Below, piece by piece: positions 8,035 through 20,400 of a stretch of DNA of 64,000 nt. How positions within the stretch are numbered: the stretch's first letter is position 1; every line of letters begins with the position of its first letter. A program made the translations under genes and the position numbers. A model generated the notes under the pieces. It was given only the letters and a program-made list of their open reading frames with translations, made no database searches and was not told the DNA's origin. The stretch spans positions 124,001 to 188,000 of the forward strand of contig NZ_JACORU010000008.1 of assembly GCF_014297445.1 (NCBI RefSeq), given 5' to 3'. The stretch comes from Ramlibacter albus. Its GTDB lineage: Bacteria; Pseudomonadota; Gammaproteobacteria; Burkholderiales; Burkholderiaceae_C.

Positions 8035-9720
8035 TTACTTCTCGGAATTGTCCAGCTTAGCACGCAGCAACGCGCCCAGGCTCGTCGTGCCCGCGTTCTC
8101 GCGCGCCGACTGCTGGTTCAGCTGCTGCATCGCGCCTTGCTCGTCGATCATGTCCTTCTGGCGGATCGACAGCTGGATGTTGCGCGTCTTGCGGTCGATG
8201 TTGACGACCACGGCTGTCACTTCGTCGCCTTCCTTCAGCACGTTGCGCGCGTCTTCCACGCGGTCGCGGCTGATTTCCGAAGCACGCAGGTAACCGGTGA
8301 TGTCGTTGCCCAGGTCGATCTCGGCGCCCTTGGGGTCGACGGTCTTGACCTTGCCGGTCACCGAGGAGCCCTTGTCGTGCACCGAGGTGAACGTGGCGAA
8401 CGGGTCGCCGTCGAGCTGCTTGATGCCCAGGCTGATGCGCTCGCGGTCCACGTCCACGCCCAGCACGATGGCTTCGACTTCCTGGCCCTTCTTGTAGTTG
8501 CGCACGGCGGCTTCGCCGGGCTCGTTCCACGAGAGGTCGGACAGGTGCACCAGGCCGTCGATGCCGGCAGCCAGGCCCACGAACACGCCGAAGTCGGTGA
8601 TCGACTTGATCGGGCCCTTCACGCGGTCGCCGCGCTTGGTGTTCTGCGCGAACTCCTGCCACGGGTTGGCCTTGCACTGCTTCATGCCCAGGCTGATGCG
8701 GCGCTTGTCCTCGTCGATCTCCAGGACCATGACTTCGACTTCGTCACCCAGCGACACGACCTTGGCGGGCGCGACGTTCTTGTTGGTCCAGTCCATCTCG
8801 GACACGTGCACCAGGCCCTCGATGCCGGGCTCGAGTTCGACGAACGCGCCGTAGTCGGCGATGTTCGTGACCTTGCCGAACATGCGGGTGCCCGGGGGGT
8901 AGCGGCGCGAGACGCCCAGCCACGGGTCGTCGCCCATCTGCTTGAGGCCCAGCGAGACGCGGTTCTTCTCGGTGTCGAACTTGAGGATCTTGGCGGTGAT
9001 CTCCTGGCCGGCCTGCACCACCTCGGACGGGTGGCGGACACGGCGCCAGGCCATGTCGGTGATGTGCAGCAGGCCGTCGATGCCGCCGAGGTCCACGAAC
9101 GCACCGTACTCGGTGATGTTCTTGACCACGCCGCGGACGATGGAGCCTTCCTTCAGGGTTTCCATCAGCTTGGCGCGCTCTTCGCCCATGGAGGCTTCGA
9201 CGACGGCGCGGCGCGACAGCACCACGTTGTTGCGCTTGCGATCGAGCTTGATGACCTTGAACTCCATCGTCTTGTTCTCGTAGGGAGACAAGTCCTTGAT
9301 GGGGCGCGTGTCGATCAGCGAGCCGGGCAGGAAGGCGCGGATGCCGTTGACGAGGACGGTGAGGCCGCCCTTGACCTTGCCGGTGGTGGTGCCGGAGACG
9401 AACTCGCCGGACTCGAGGGCCTTTTCCAGGCTCATCCACGAGGCCAGGCGCTTGGCCTTGTCGCGCGACAGGATGGTGTCGCCGTAGCCGTTTTCGATGG
9501 CGTCGATGGCCACGGAGACGAAATCGCCTTCCTGGACTTCGACCTGGCCCTGGTCGTTCTTGAACTCGTCGATCGGGATGTAGGCCTCGGACTTGAGGCC
9601 GGCATTGACAACCACGTGGTTGTGCTCGACACGGACGACTTCAGCGGTGATCACCTCGCCGGCGCGCATTTCGGAGCGCTTGAGGGATTCCTCGAACAGG
9701 GCGGCAAAAGATTCAGACAT
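8035..9720 (-). CDS. rpsA: 30S ribosomal protein S1
   Basis: S1 of 561 residues with six consecutive OB-fold S1 repeats (about 22-90, 108-172, 192-262, 278-348, 365-435, 452-520). The first two bind the ribosome and the later ones bind mRNA to help initiation. Recurrent GxVxxIxxYGAFV(D/E)L blocks mark the repeats. The 15 bases before its ATG (reading AGCAAAGCTCCTAA) contain no Shine-Dalgarno sequence, as known for E. coli rpsA, whose translation is autoregulated by S1. It lies between aroA-cmk and ihfB. Confidence 0.98.
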   Translation of the reverse strand: MSESFAALFEESLKRSEMRAGEVITAEVVRVEHNHVVVNAGLKSEAYIPIDEFKNDQGQVEVQEGDFVSVAIDAIENGYGDTILSRDKAKRLASWMSLEKALESGEFVSGTTTGKVKGGLTVLVNGIRAFLPGSLIDTRPIKDLSPYENKTMEFKVIKLDRKRNNVVLSRRAVVEASMGEERAKLMETLKEGSIVRGVVKNITEYGAFVDLGGIDGLLHITDMAWRRVRHPSEVVQAGQEITAKILKFDTEKNRVSLGLKQMGDDPWLGVSRRYPPGTRMFGKVTNIADYGAFVELEPGIEGLVHVSEMDWTNKNVAPAKVVSLGDEVEVMVLEIDEDKRRISLGMKQCKANPWQEFAQNTKRGDRVKGPIKSITDFGVFVGLAAGIDGLVHLSDLSWNEPGEAAVRNYKKGQEVEAIVLGVDVDRERISLGIKQLDGDPFATFTSVHDKGSSVTGKVKTVDPKGAEIDLGNDITGYLRASEISRDRVEDARNVLKEGDEVTAVVVNIDRKTRNIQLSIRQKDMIDEQGAMQQLNQQSARENAGTTSLGALLRAKLDNSEK

Positions 9721-9813
9721 TTAGGAGCTTTGCTGTGGCCCTTGCGGGACACGGGTTAGGTTGATGATCCAACCGGCCGGTGCGCTGCTGCGCAGGAGGG
9801 AGCCGGGTGGGCC

Positions 9814-11805
9814 TCAGTCGGGGAAGTGGTGCTTCCCCTCCCACCACTGGAGCACCTGTGCAACCGATTCTTCGATCGTCTGCGACGAGTTATCCAGCAG
9901 GAGGGCGTCTTCGGCGGGTTTGAGAGGGGCGACGGCACGGGAGGAATCCCGGTGGTCGCGCGCTTCCAAGTCTGCGCGAAGGGTATCGATTGTAGTCGAA
10001 ATCCCTTTTGAAATCAATTGCTTATGCCGCCGCTGCGCGCGCTGGGCAGCGCTGGCCGTGAGGTACACCTTCATCGGCGCGTCCGGGAAGATCACCGTGC
10101 CCATGTCGCGGCCATCGGCGACGAGGCCCGGGAGCTTGCGGAAGCTCTGCTGCAAGGCGACGAGCGCGGTGCGCACCGCGGGCAGGGCCGACACCCTGGA
10201 AGCGTTCATGCCGGCTTCCTCGGTGCGGATCGCATCGGTGATGTCGTCGTCGCCGAGGAACACGCGGCCGCCCGCGAAGCGCACCGGCAGCGTCTCGGCC
10301 ATCTTCGCGATGGTGTGCTCATGCGCCACGTCCAGCGCGAGGCCGGCGCGGACGGCGGCCAGGGCGGTGATGCGGTAGAGCGCGCCCGAGTCGAGGTAGT
10401 GGTAGCCGAGGCGGCGCGCCACTTCGGACGCGAGCGTGCCCTTGCCGGACGCCGTGGGCCCGTCGACGGTGATGACCGGCACGTGCTGCGTCATCGTCCT
10501 CGCCACCGAGAACAAGGCCTCGAAGTAGTCGGGGAAGGTCTTGCCCACGCACTTGGGGTCGAGGATGCGCACCGGCACGCCCTGCGGGTTGAAAGCGGCC
10601 AGCGAGAAGCACATCGCGACGCGGTGGTCGTCGTAGGTGTGGATCGCCGCCGGCTTCCACTGGCGCGGCGGGTCGATGCGGATGAAGTCCGGGCCTTCCT
10701 CGACGAGCGCGCCCAGCTTGCGCAGCTCGGTGGCCATCGCCGCGATGCGGTCGGTCTCCTTCACGCGCCAGCTCGCGATGTTGCGCAGCGTGGTCGTGCC
10801 CTCGGCGTAGAGCGCCATCACGGCCAGCGTCATCGCCGCGTCGGGGATGTGGTTGCAGTCCAGGTCCACCGGGTGCAGCGGCCAGTGGCCGCGCGACACT
10901 TCGAGCCAGTTGGGGCCGCTTTCGACGTGCGCGCCCATGGCTCGTGCGGCATCGACGAAGCGGATGTCGCCCTGGATCGACGCGGCGCCGACACCCTCGA
11001 TGCGCACCGAAGTGCCCTTGGCCGCGCCGATGGCGCCGAGCGCGATGAAGTAGCTGGCCGACGAGGCATCGGCTTCGACGTGGATCTCGCCCGGCGAGCG
11101 GTAATGGCTGCCCGCGGGGATGATGAAGCGCTGCCAGCCCTCGCGCCGCACGCCGATCCCGAAGCGCTGCAGCATGTTCAGCGTGATCTCGATGTACGGC
11201 TTGGAGATGAGCTCGCCCACCACCTCGATGGTGATGTTGTGGTCCGCCACGAGCGGCAGCGCCATCAGCAGCGCGGTGAGGAACTGGCTGGAGACGTCGC
11301 CGCGCACCTGGATCGGCGCGTCGAGCTTGAGCGCCTTCGCGGGGTGGACCTTCAGCGGCGGGTAGCCTTCGACGCCGAGGTAATCGATGCGGCAGCCCAG
11401 CTGGCGCAGCGCGTCCACGAGGTCGCCGATGGGCCGCTCGTGCATGCGCGCCACGCCACTGAGCTCGAATTCGCCGCCGATGAGGGCGAGCGCCGCCGTC
11501 AGCGGCCGCATCGCCGTGCCGGCGTTGCCGAGGAAGAGGCGGGCCGCGGGAAACGAGCGCTTGCCGCCGAGGCCGGTGAGCTCCAGCGATGCACCCTTGT
11601 GCACGACGCTGCAGCCCAGCGCCCGCAGCGCGTCGAGCATCACGCGCGTGTCGTCGGAATCCAGCAAGTCGTGGACAACCGTCGTGCCTTCGCACAGGGC
11701 CGCGAGCAGCAGCACGCGGTTGGAGATGCTCTTGGAGCCCGGCAGGGTGACCGTGCCGCCTGCGCTGTCCAGCGGCGGCAGGTCCAGGAAGGCCGTATCA
11801 AACAT
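9814..11805 (-). CDS. aroA: Bifunctional EPSP synthase / cytidylate kinase (AroA-Cmk fusion)
   Basis: A 663-residue fusion. Residues 1-437 are 3-phosphoshikimate 1-carboxyvinyltransferase (shikimate pathway), with [17 protein letters not shown], the [13 protein letters not shown] motif and [13 protein letters not shown]. Residues 438-663 are cytidylate kinase (CMP to CDP), with P-loop [15 protein letters not shown] and [13 protein letters not shown]. The junction has an internal ATG at 10494, so a separate Cmk could in principle also be made, but no ribosome binding site is evident. It follows tyrA by seven bases. In other Burkholderiales both fused and separate forms occur. Confidence 0.96.
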   Translation of the reverse strand: MFDTAFLDLPPLDSAGGTVTLPGSKSISNRVLLLAALCEGTTVVHDLLDSDDTRVMLDALRALGCSVVHKGASLELTGLGGKRSFPAARLFLGNAGTAMRPLTAALALIGGEFELSGVARMHERPIGDLVDALRQLGCRIDYLGVEGYPPLKVHPAKALKLDAPIQVRGDVSSQFLTALLMALPLVADHNITIEVVGELISKPYIEITLNMLQRFGIGVRREGWQRFIIPAGSHYRSPGEIHVEADASSASYFIALGAIGAAKGTSVRIEGVGAASIQGDIRFVDAARAMGAHVESGPNWLEVSRGHWPLHPVDLDCNHIPDAAMTLAVMALYAEGTTTLRNIASWRVKETDRIAAMATELRKLGALVEEGPDFIRIDPPRQWKPAAIHTYDDHRVAMCFSLAAFNPQGVPVRILDPKCVGKTFPDYFEALFSVARTMTQHVPVITVDGPTASGKGTLASEVARRLGYHYLDSGALYRITALAAVRAGLALDVAHEHTIAKMAETLPVRFAGGRVFLGDDDITDAIRTEEAGMNASRVSALPAVRTALVALQQSFRKLPGLVADGRDMGTVIFPDAPMKVYLTASAAQRAQRRHKQLISKGISTTIDTLRADLEARDHRDSSRAVAPLKPAEDALLLDNSSQTIEESVAQVLQWWEGKHHFPD

Positions 11806-11812
11806 CGAGGGC

Positions 11813-12682
11813 TTACTTCTTCTGGACCATCTTCCAGTTCGCGCGCGCCTGGCTGGCGCTGTCGATCAGCTTTTCCAGCGCCTCGAGGTTGCCGGTGAGC
11901 ATGGCCTGCTCGAACTGGCCCATGGCCTGCTGGAACACCTTGGCCTGGTCCAGCAGCTCGTGGCGGTTGGCCAGCAGGACGTCGCGCCACATCTTGGGGT
12001 CGCTGGCGGCGATGCGCGTGAAGTCGCGAAACCCCGGCCCGGCCAGCGACAGGAAGTCCTTCCCATTGGCCTGCCCGGTGATGCCGTTCATGAGCGCGAA
12101 CGCGATCAGGTGCGGCAGGTGGCTCACGGCCGCGAACGCCGCGTCGTGCGACTCCGGCGACATCTGCGTCACCTTGCAGCCCAATGCCTCCCACAGCGCG
12201 GTGGCGCTCTTGAGGTGGTTGACCTGCGTTCGCTCGATGGGCGTGAGGATGACCTGCTTGCCGGTGTACAGGTCCGGGTCCGAGTGCTCCACCCCGGACA
12301 CTTCCTTGCCCGCGATCGGGTGGCAGGGCACGAACGAACCGAGGTGGTCGCGCAGCACGCGCCGCGCCGCGTCCACCACGTCGCGCTTGGTCGAGCCCAC
12401 GTCCATGATCAGCATGCTGCCGGTGATCAGGTGGCGGATGGCCTTGAGCGAGGCCTCGGTGGCCGACACCGGCACGGCGAGCAGCACGATGTCGGCGCCC
12501 GAGACGGCGAGCAGCGCGGAGGGCGCCTCGACGTCGATCACGCCCATGGCGCGGGCGCGCTCCGTGGTGGAGGGCGACTTGCTGTAGCCCACGACGCGCT
12601 TGACGAGCCCGGCGCGCTTGAGCGCCAGCGCGAACGAGCCGCCCATCAGGCCGCATCCGATCAGACCGAGTTGTTCGAACAT
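11813..12682 (-). CDS. tyrA: Prephenate dehydrogenase
   Basis: NAD(P)-dependent dehydrogenase of 289 residues converting prephenate (or arogenate) in tyrosine synthesis. The dinucleotide motif [16 protein letters not shown] is at residues 6-21. Family segments [11 protein letters not shown] and THLPHL-like [13 protein letters not shown] lie in the middle and helical C-terminal parts. No chorismate mutase or ACT domain is attached. The ATG directly follows the pheA stop (TAAATG), so the two are coupled. Prephenate versus arogenate preference cannot be read here. Confidence 0.95.
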   Translation of the reverse strand: MFEQLGLIGCGLMGGSFALALKRAGLVKRVVGYSKSPSTTERARAMGVIDVEAPSALLAVSGADIVLLAVPVSATEASLKAIRHLITGSMLIMDVGSTKRDVVDAARRVLRDHLGSFVPCHPIAGKEVSGVEHSDPDLYTGKQVILTPIERTQVNHLKSATALWEALGCKVTQMSPESHDAAFAAVSHLPHLIAFALMNGITGQANGKDFLSLAGPGFRDFTRIAASDPKMWRDVLLANRHELLDQAKVFQQAMGQFEQAMLTGNLEALEKLIDSASQARANWKMVQKK

Positions 12683-13761
12683 TTAATCGCCGACAGGATA
12701 CGTGCCCAGGACCTTGTAGAACGCGCAGAGGGACTGCAGGTCCGCCAGCGCCGCGGCGACGTGCGGCTGGGACGGGTGGCCCTGCACGTCGATGTAGAAA
12801 TAGTATTCCCATTGGCCCGATCGCGCGGGCCGACTTTCGAATCGGGTCATGGACACGCCGTGCTGTTTCAGCGGCACGAGGATGTCGTGCACGGCGCCGG
12901 GGCGATTGGGCACCGAGACGATCAGGCTCACGCAGTCCTTGCCCGAAGGGCCGGGCGCGGGCAGGGTCTGGGGCAGGCAGACCACGGCGAAGCGGGTGCG
13001 GTTGTACGCGTCGTCCTGGATGGCGCGCGCCGCGATGTGCAGGCCGAACTCGGACCCCGCGCGCTCGCCGGCGATGCCGGCCCACTTCTCGTTCTGCGCC
13101 GCCAGCCGCGCACCTTCCGCGTTGCTGGACGCCGCCCGCCGCTCGGCATGGGGCAGGTGCGTGGTGAGCCACGCCTGGCACTGCGCCAGCGCCTGCGGGT
13201 GCGCCAGCACGACCTCGATGCCTTCCAGCGAATTCACCTTGCGCAGCAGGTTGTGGCGCACCAGCAAACTGGTCTCGCCGACGATGTGCAGCGGCGTCGT
13301 GAGGAACAGGTCCAGCGAGCGTGCGACGACGCCTTCGGTGGAGTTCTCCACCGGCACCACGCCGAAATCCGCGGTACCCGCGGCCGCGCAACGGAACACC
13401 TCGTCGAAGCTCACGCAGGGCACGTGCTCGATGCTCGCACCGAAGAACTGCACCGCGGCTTCTTCGCTGAACGTGCCCTTGGGGCCGAGGTAGGCCACGC
13501 GGTGCGGCTCTTCCAGCGAGCGGCAGGCGGACATGATCTCGCGCCAGATGTGGGCGACGTTCTCCGCCTTCAGCGGGCCCGGGTTGGCGGACTGCAGGCC
13601 GTTGATGACTTGCGCCTCGCGCTCCGGGCGGAACACCGGCGAGCCTTCGGCGCGCTTGAGTTCGCCCACCTCGTTGGCCAGGGCCGCGCGGCGGTTCAGC
13701 GCCGCCAGCAGCTCCTTGTCGACCGAGTCGATCGCAACGCGCAGTTCGGCGAGCGTCCTCG

Positions 13762-13765
<4 letters not shown>
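12683..13765 (-). CDS. pheA: Chorismate mutase / prephenate dehydratase (P-protein)
   Basis: A 360-residue bifunctional enzyme of phenylalanine synthesis. Residues 1-85 are an AroQ chorismate mutase ([19 protein letters not shown]), about 90-270 the prephenate dehydratase with the NRTRFAVV catalytic motif, and about 280-355 an ACT regulatory domain with the phenylalanine-binding ESRP motif, so feedback inhibition by Phe is expected. Its ATG overlaps the gyrA stop by four bases. In many Burkholderiales serC lies between gyrA and pheA; it is absent here. Confidence 0.96.
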
Positions 13766-16401
<2,636 letters not shown>

Positions 16402-16434
16402 GCAGGGGGATTTCAGAGGGGCGCGAAGCCGAAG

Positions 16435-16440
16435 ATTTTA
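16435..16440 (-). promoter_or_regulatory. Candidate -10 for the gyrA operon
   Basis: TAAAAT on the minus strand, 33 bases upstream of the gyrA ATG. No good -35 hexamer is seen at 16-18 bases. It is a five-of-six match to TATAAT in a GC-rich intergenic region shared with the divergent ompA-family gene. Confidence 0.3.
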
Positions 16441-16521
16441 CGTCTCACACGCCATGTCGCTGCCGCGCAACACAAAGCAGGGCTTGCGGTTTTGTCCTAC
16501 GTGCCCCAGCAGTTGCGTGCG

Positions 16522-16549
16522 TTGCGTGTGAAAGTGTGTATGGCACAAT
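16522..16549 (+). promoter_or_regulatory. Candidate promoter of the OmpA-family gene
   Basis: TTGCGT (16522-16527), 16-base spacer, CACAAT (16544-16549). This would give an mRNA leader of about 80 bases before the ATG at 16636. Assigned by eye from spacing and hexamers only. Confidence 0.35.
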
Positions 16550-16635
16550 AGTTTGGACGTATAGGGGTGAATTGGTCGCCCCGGCGTGTTTTTTACGCAG
16601 CGCGGCTGCGGCTTTTTCCCCCCAAGAGGAGAACC

Positions 16636-17343
16636 ATGAAGAAACTGAACAAAGTGGCGCTGCTGTTTGCTTCCACGGCGCTGCTGGGCGGCTGCTCGAT
16701 GATGCCGGTCTCCACGGCACCGGCGGGCACGCGCGTCGCAGCCGCTGACGGTGGCAACCGCATCGACAACTGGCAGAACGGAACGGGCGAGTACGTGTGG
16801 AAGAACGGCAGCAACGAGCTGTGCTGGCGCGATTCCAACTGGACGCCCGCCACGGCCGCGGTTGGCTGCGACGGCGCCCTGGTTCGTGCTGCTGCTCCTG
16901 CACCCGCGCCGGTTGCCGCGCCCCCGGCTGCCGCTCCGCGTCCCCCGGCGCCCGCCCCGGCACCGGCCGCACCGGCCGTCGCCGCCACCAAGGTGACGTA
17001 CGCCGCCGACGCGTTCTTCGACTTCGACAAGGCTGTCCTCAAGCCCGAAGGCCGCGCCAAGCTGGATGACCTGGTCTCCAAGATCAAGGACATCAACCTC
17101 GAGGTGATCATCGCCGTCGGCCACACCGACAGCGTCGGCACCGACGCCTACAACCAGCGCCTGTCGGTGCGCCGCGCCGAAGCCGTCAAGGCCTACCTGG
17201 TGAGCAAGGGCATCGAGAAGAACCGCGTGTACACCGAAGGCAAGGGCGAGAAGCAGCCCGTCGCCGACAACAAGACCGCCGAAGGCCGCGCGAAGAACCG
17301 CCGCGTGGAGATCGAAGTGGTCGGCACCCGCGCCAACCGCTAA
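16636..17343 (+). CDS. OmpA-family outer-membrane lipoprotein
   Basis: A 235-residue exported protein. The N terminus ends in a lipobox LLGGC with Cys20, so it is predicted to be lipidated rather than a free OmpA porin. About 25-80 hold a short WxN/C-containing region, 85-120 an Ala/Pro-rich linker, and about 122-232 the OmpA C-terminal domain with the peptidoglycan-binding pattern YNQRLSVRRAEAVKAYL. It probably tethers the outer membrane to the wall. A strong GAGGAG site precedes ATG 16636, which decides this start over an upstream frame. A rho-independent terminator follows. Confidence 0.93.
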   Translation: MKKLNKVALLFASTALLGGCSMMPVSTAPAGTRVAAADGGNRIDNWQNGTGEYVWKNGSNELCWRDSNWTPATAAVGCDGALVRAAAPAPAPVAAPPAAAPRPPAPAPAPAAPAVAATKVTYAADAFFDFDKAVLKPEGRAKLDDLVSKIKDINLEVIIAVGHTDSVGTDAYNQRLSVRRAEAVKAYLVSKGIEKNRVYTEGKGEKQPVADNKTAEGRAKNRRVEIEVVGTRANR

Positions 17344-17360
17344 GCAGCCAACTGCTTACG

Positions 17361-17388
17361 AAAAAAGCCCCGCAGCGCGGGGCTTTTT
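17361..17388. terminator. Rho-independent terminator after the OmpA-family gene
   Basis: AAAAAAGCCCCGC, loop AGC, GCGGGGCTTTTT: a seven-pair GC stem flanked by A and T runs, 17 bases after the stop codon. The flanking runs make it usable from both strands. Confidence 0.92.
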
Positions 17389-17402
17389 GCTTTGCGAGGG
17401 GC

Positions 17403-17408
17403 CACAAT
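17403..17408 (+). promoter_or_regulatory. Candidate -10 for ubiG (leaderless)
   Basis: CACAAT lies seven bases before GTG 17416, with no Shine-Dalgarno sequence. It sits just after the terminator of the previous gene, where a new promoter is needed. Confidence 0.35.
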
Positions 17409-17415
17409 CTCGGCC

Positions 17416-18126
17416 GTGAGCGAAATGACCGTCAACGCCGACCCGGCCGAACTGGCCAAGTTCTCCGAGCTGGCCCACCGCTGGTGGGACCCCGAGAGCG
17501 AGTTCCGCCCGCTGCACGAGATCAACCCGCTGCGGCTGGAATGGATCCAGGGCATGGCGCCGCTGGCGGGGCTGCGTGTGGCCGATGTGGGCTGCGGTGG
17601 CGGCATCCTCGCCGACTCGATGGCGCGCAAGGGCGCGCAGGTGGTCGGCATCGACCTGTCCACCAAGGCGCTGAAGGTGGCCATGCTGCACGCGCTGGAA
17701 GCTGGCACGCCCAACGTGGAGTACCGCGAGGTGAGTGCCGAAGCGCTGGCCGCGGAGCAGCCGGGCAGCTTCGACGTGGTGACGTGCATGGAGATGCTGG
17801 AGCACGTGCCGGACCCCGCGTCGGTGGTGCGCGCGTGCGCGGACATGGTCAAGCCGGGCGGCTGGGTGTTCTTTTCGACGATCAACCGCAACCCCAAGGC
17901 GTTCCTCTTCGCGATCGTGGGGGCGGAGTACGTGCTGAACATGCTGCCGCGGGGCACCCACGAATACCTCAAGTTCATCCGCCCGAGCGAGCTGGCCGCC
18001 CATTGCCGCGCCGCGGGGCTGGCCCAGCAGCAGGTGCGCGGGCTGGAATACAACCCGCTGACCCGGCGCTACAGCCTGTCGTCGGACCCGAGCGTCAACT
18101 ACCTGGTGGCCACGCGCAAGACATGA
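17416..18126 (+). CDS. ubiG: Ubiquinone biosynthesis O-methyltransferase
   Basis: SAM-dependent methyltransferase of about 236 residues doing both O-methylations of ubiquinone synthesis. SAM motif I is [16 protein letters not shown]. The UbiG-specific N terminus reads [20 protein letters not shown], and [14 protein letters not shown] [16 protein letters not shown] is conserved. Start: GTG 17416 sits seven bases after a -10-like CACAAT, while ATG 17425 (233 residues) is the conventional alternative; neither has a ribosome binding site. The stop overlaps the gph start (ATGA), the usual ubiG-gph order in this group. Confidence 0.94.
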   Translation: MSEMTVNADPAELAKFSELAHRWWDPESEFRPLHEINPLRLEWIQGMAPLAGLRVADVGCGGGILADSMARKGAQVVGIDLSTKALKVAMLHALEAGTPNVEYREVSAEALAAEQPGSFDVVTCMEMLEHVPDPASVVRACADMVKPGGWVFFSTINRNPKAFLFAIVGAEYVLNMLPRGTHEYLKFIRPSELAAHCRAAGLAQQQVRGLEYNPLTRRYSLSSDPSVNYLVATRKT

Positions 18127-18800
18127 TGGATTTCGAAGTCCGCGCCGTCCTCTTCGACCTGGACGGCACCCTCATCGACAGCGCACCCGACCTCGGCGCG
18201 GCCGCCGACCGCATGCGCACGAACCGTGGCATGCCCTCGCTGCCGCTCGAGCTGTACCGCCCGATGGCCGGCGCCGGGGCACGCGGCATGCTCGGCATTG
18301 CATTCGGCATGGCGCCCGACCACCCGGACTACGGGCCCATGCGCGAAGAGTTCTTCACCACCTACGAGAGCTGCATGACCGAGCGCACGCATGCGTTCGA
18401 CGGCGTGCCGCAGCTCATCGAGGCGCTGGTCGGGCGCGGCATGCCCTGGGGCGTGGTGACGAACAAGTCGATGCGCTTCACGGGGCCGCTGACGAAGCAG
18501 ATGCCGCTGTTCCGCAGCGCAGGCGCCGTGGTGGGCGGCGACAGCACGCCTTACCCGAAGCCGCACCCGGCGCCGCTGTACGAGGCCGCGCGATTGCTGG
18601 GTTTGCCGCCCGAAGGCTGCATCTACGTCGGCGACGACGAGCGCGACATCAAGGCGGGCAAGGCCGCGGGCATGTTCACCGTGGCGGCGCATTACGGCTA
18701 CCTCGGCAATGACCGCGCCGTGGCCGAGTGGGGCGCGGATGCCCACATCCACAACCCGCTTGAATTGCTCGCGCTCTTGAACGTGCGCCAATTGGCCTAA
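18123..18800 (+). CDS. gph: Phosphoglycolate phosphatase-like HAD hydrolase
   Basis: HAD-superfamily phosphatase of 225 residues. Motif [14 protein letters not shown] holds the nucleophile Asp, motif II VVTNKS, motif III Lys in [10 protein letters not shown], and motif [16 protein letters not shown]. In this context the family removes 2-phosphoglycolate formed in DNA repair and metabolism; some homologues act in ubiquinone or N-acetylmuramate-6-phosphate metabolism, so the substrate is inferred. Translation is coupled to ubiG by an ATGA overlap. It ends 15 bases before ssrA. Confidence 0.88.
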   Translation: MMDFEVRAVLFDLDGTLIDSAPDLGAAADRMRTNRGMPSLPLELYRPMAGAGARGMLGIAFGMAPDHPDYGPMREEFFTTYESCMTERTHAFDGVPQLIEALVGRGMPWGVVTNKSMRFTGPLTKQMPLFRSAGAVVGGDSTPYPKPHPAPLYEAARLLGLPPEGCIYVGDDERDIKAGKAAGMFTVAAHYGYLGNDRAVAEWGADAHIHNPLELLALLNVRQLA

Positions 18801-18803
18801 ACT
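18777..18803 (+). promoter_or_regulatory. Candidate ssrA promoter
   Basis: TTGAAC (18777-18782) and TAAACT (18798-18803) with a short 15-base spacer, partly inside the end of gph and 12 bases before the mature tmRNA 5' end. Confidence 0.35.
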
Positions 18804-18815
18804 ACGCCTTACCCT

Positions 18816-19190
18816 GGGGCTGTACTGGTTTCGACGTGGGTTCGGAATCGCTGTGGGGCATGCCGAGGATTCAGGTCACCTCGTAAATCCATCTGAAAAA
18901 AACCAACTGCGAACGACTCTTCGTACGCTCTCGCGGCTTAATCCCCGCGGACCTCACACCAGCTCGCCGATGGGCTGGGCCGATGGCGCAAGCCTGAAGC
19001 AGTGAGGTAATCCACATCGGCTGGCCCCGGTCCGTGCACCTTGGATCAGGGCGAGACAATAGGGTGCTGGCTTCCTGGGTAGCGTGCGGCTGCGCGATCC
19101 AGGCGGCGAGACACAAAACAGACCGCTAAGCATGTAGAACTGCTCGGTAAAGGCTTGCGGACGCGGGTTCAATTCCCGCCAGCTCCACCA
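18816..19190 (+). ncRNA. ssrA: Transfer-messenger RNA (one-piece tmRNA)
   Basis: A 375-base tmRNA for rescuing stalled ribosomes. The 5' end GGGGCTGTACTGGTTTCGAC and the 3' end GGTTCAATTCCCGCCAGCTCCACCA (split here as GGTTCAATTCCC and AGCTCCACCA) form the tRNA-like domain with encoded CCA. The tag reading frame is 18909-18941: GCG AAC GAC TCT TCG TAC GCT CTC GCG GCT TAA, giving A-N-D-S-S-Y-A-L-A-A after the alanine from the charged RNA. The 5' and 3' halves are contiguous, so it is not a permuted form. A GC-rich hairpin follows at 19200. Confidence 0.97.
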
Positions 19191-19195
19191 CTCAC

Positions 19196-19618
19196 CTACG
19201 GCGTGCCCCCGGGGCACGCCGCTTTCAGAAGCGCGTGGCGCGCCTGCGCCGGTATGCGCTCGGCGATCACGCCCGGCATGCCCCTGCTGCGGCCGCTGCT
19301 GTCGGCCCCCACCCTCGGCCCGTTGCCGGCAGGCTGCGCGAAGTACGCCGCGCTTTCGAGCGCGATCGTGCGGTGCACGCAATCGATGGCCGCTGTGGCC
19401 ACGAACGAGCGGTAGCCGAACCCCGAAGGATGCGCGTTGAGCACGTCGTGCGTGACGCGCACGACGGCGTCGGCGGCCGATTCGCGCCGGTGCACGGTCT
19501 CGAGGTCGACTTCGACCACGGTCGCGCCGGGCGCGGTGCCCGGCCCCGAGAGAGAGAACCACTGCTGGGCCTGGACCTGCGCAGCCAGCAGCAGCACGGC
19601 AAGCGCGGTGTACCTCAT
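19196..19618 (-). CDS. Exported protein of unknown function (surface-adhesin E-like)
   Basis: A 140-residue protein with a signal peptide (MRYTALAVLLLAAQVQA) and a compact domain resembling small exported proteins annotated as surface-adhesin E-like: QWFSLSGPGTAPGATVVEVD, then YRSFVATAAIDCVHRTIALE with one conserved Cys. The resemblance is weak and no function follows from it. The start has CACAAT six bases upstream and no ribosome binding site. It converges on ssrA and is divergent from the pseudouridine synthase with a 50-base shared region. Confidence 0.7.
   Translation of the reverse strand: MRYTALAVLLLAAQVQAQQWFSLSGPGTAPGATVVEVDLETVHRRESAADAVVRVTHDVLNAHPSGFGYRSFVATAAIDCVHRTIALESAAYFAQPAGNGPRVGADSSGRSRGMPGVIAERIPAQARHALLKAACPGGTP
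19200..19225 (+). terminator. Terminator-like hairpin after ssrA
   Basis: GGCGTGCCCC, one base, GGGGCACGCC (19200-19220), then GCTTTC. The stem is perfect but the T-run is short, so termination strength is uncertain. The same bases encode the last codons of the convergent gene at 19196-19618. Confidence 0.6.
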
Positions 19619-19624
19619 CCGGCC

Positions 19625-19661
19625 ATTGTGTCACCGGCCAGGCGCCGCAAGGGGCGATACT
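19625..19661. promoter_or_regulatory. Divergent pair of leaderless-type -10 boxes
   Basis: Minus strand CACAAT (19630-19625) is six bases before ATG 19618. Plus strand GATACT (19656-19661) is seven bases before ATG 19669. The 50-base gap has room for no conventional leader in either direction, and no Shine-Dalgarno is present. Confidence 0.4.
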
Positions 19662-19668
19662 TCGCGCG

Positions 19669-20400
19669 ATGGAATTGCAGCAGATGCTGTTCACGCAGGG
19701 GTTCGGCACGCGGCGCTTGTGCGCCGGGTTGGTGCAGCGCGGCCTTGTTGCCGTCGAGGGGCGCGTGTGCACCGATGCCCACGAGGAGATCGACGTGCGC
19801 GAAGGCTTGCCCTTCACCGTCGATGGGCAGGCCTGGGAGTACCACGACAAGGCCTACCTGATGATGCACAAGCCCGCCGGCTACGAGTGCTCGCAAAAGC
19901 CGGGCGCCTGGCCGAGCGTGTACACCTTGCTGCCGGGGCCGCTGCGGCAACGGCCGAACCCCGGCAAGGTGCAGGGCGTGCAGGCCATCGGGCGGCTGGA
20001 CCAGGACACGACGGGGCTGCTGCTTTTCAGCGACGACGGTGCTTTCATCCATCGGATGGCATCGCCGAAGCACCACGTCCCGAAGGTTTACCGCGTGCGC
20101 TGTGCCGAGCCGGTGGAGGACGCGCACGTGCAAGCGTTGCTCGAAGGCGTGGTGCTCAACGACGACCCGAGGCCGGTTCGGGCGGCGGCTTGCGACATCC
20201 ATGCGCCGTACGACCTGGACTTGACGCTGACGGAGGGCAAGTACCACCAGGTGAAGCGAATGGTGGCGGCGGCAGGCAATTCGGTGGCGGCGCTGCACCG
20301 GTGGCGGATCGGGCAATTGGAGCTGCCGGCGGCGTTGAAGCCCGGCGAATGGCGCTGGCTGATCGCAGCGGAGGTCAGCGAGCTGCGAGGAAGTTCTTGA
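19669..20400 (+). CDS. RsuA-family rRNA pseudouridine synthase
   Basis: A 243-residue enzyme. Residues 1-50 form an S4-like RNA-binding domain. The catalytic core has AIGRLDQDTTGLLLFSDDG with the catalytic Asp and the late KYHQVKRMVAAAGNSV motif. The closest family with this size is RsuA, which makes pseudouridine 516 in 16S rRNA; RluB/E/F relatives act on 23S rRNA, so the exact site is inferred. It overlaps the convergent hydrolase gene by 26 bases. The start is leaderless in appearance. Confidence 0.88.
   Translation: MELQQMLFTQGFGTRRLCAGLVQRGLVAVEGRVCTDAHEEIDVREGLPFTVDGQAWEYHDKAYLMMHKPAGYECSQKPGAWPSVYTLLPGPLRQRPNPGKVQGVQAIGRLDQDTTGLLLFSDDGAFIHRMASPKHHVPKVYRVRCAEPVEDAHVQALLEGVVLNDDPRPVRAAACDIHAPYDLDLTLTEGKYHQVKRMVAAAGNSVAALHRWRIGQLELPAALKPGEWRWLIAAEVSELRGSS

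Noticed and set aside
7741..9759. 672-residue open frame on the plus strand antisense to rpsA
   Set aside because: Codon-shadow of a GC-rich gene; composition is His/Asp/Val/Leu-rich with no domain, and rpsA on the other strand is certain.
18871..19116. 81-residue minus-strand frame within the tmRNA
   Set aside because: Lies entirely inside ssrA; a common false annotation.
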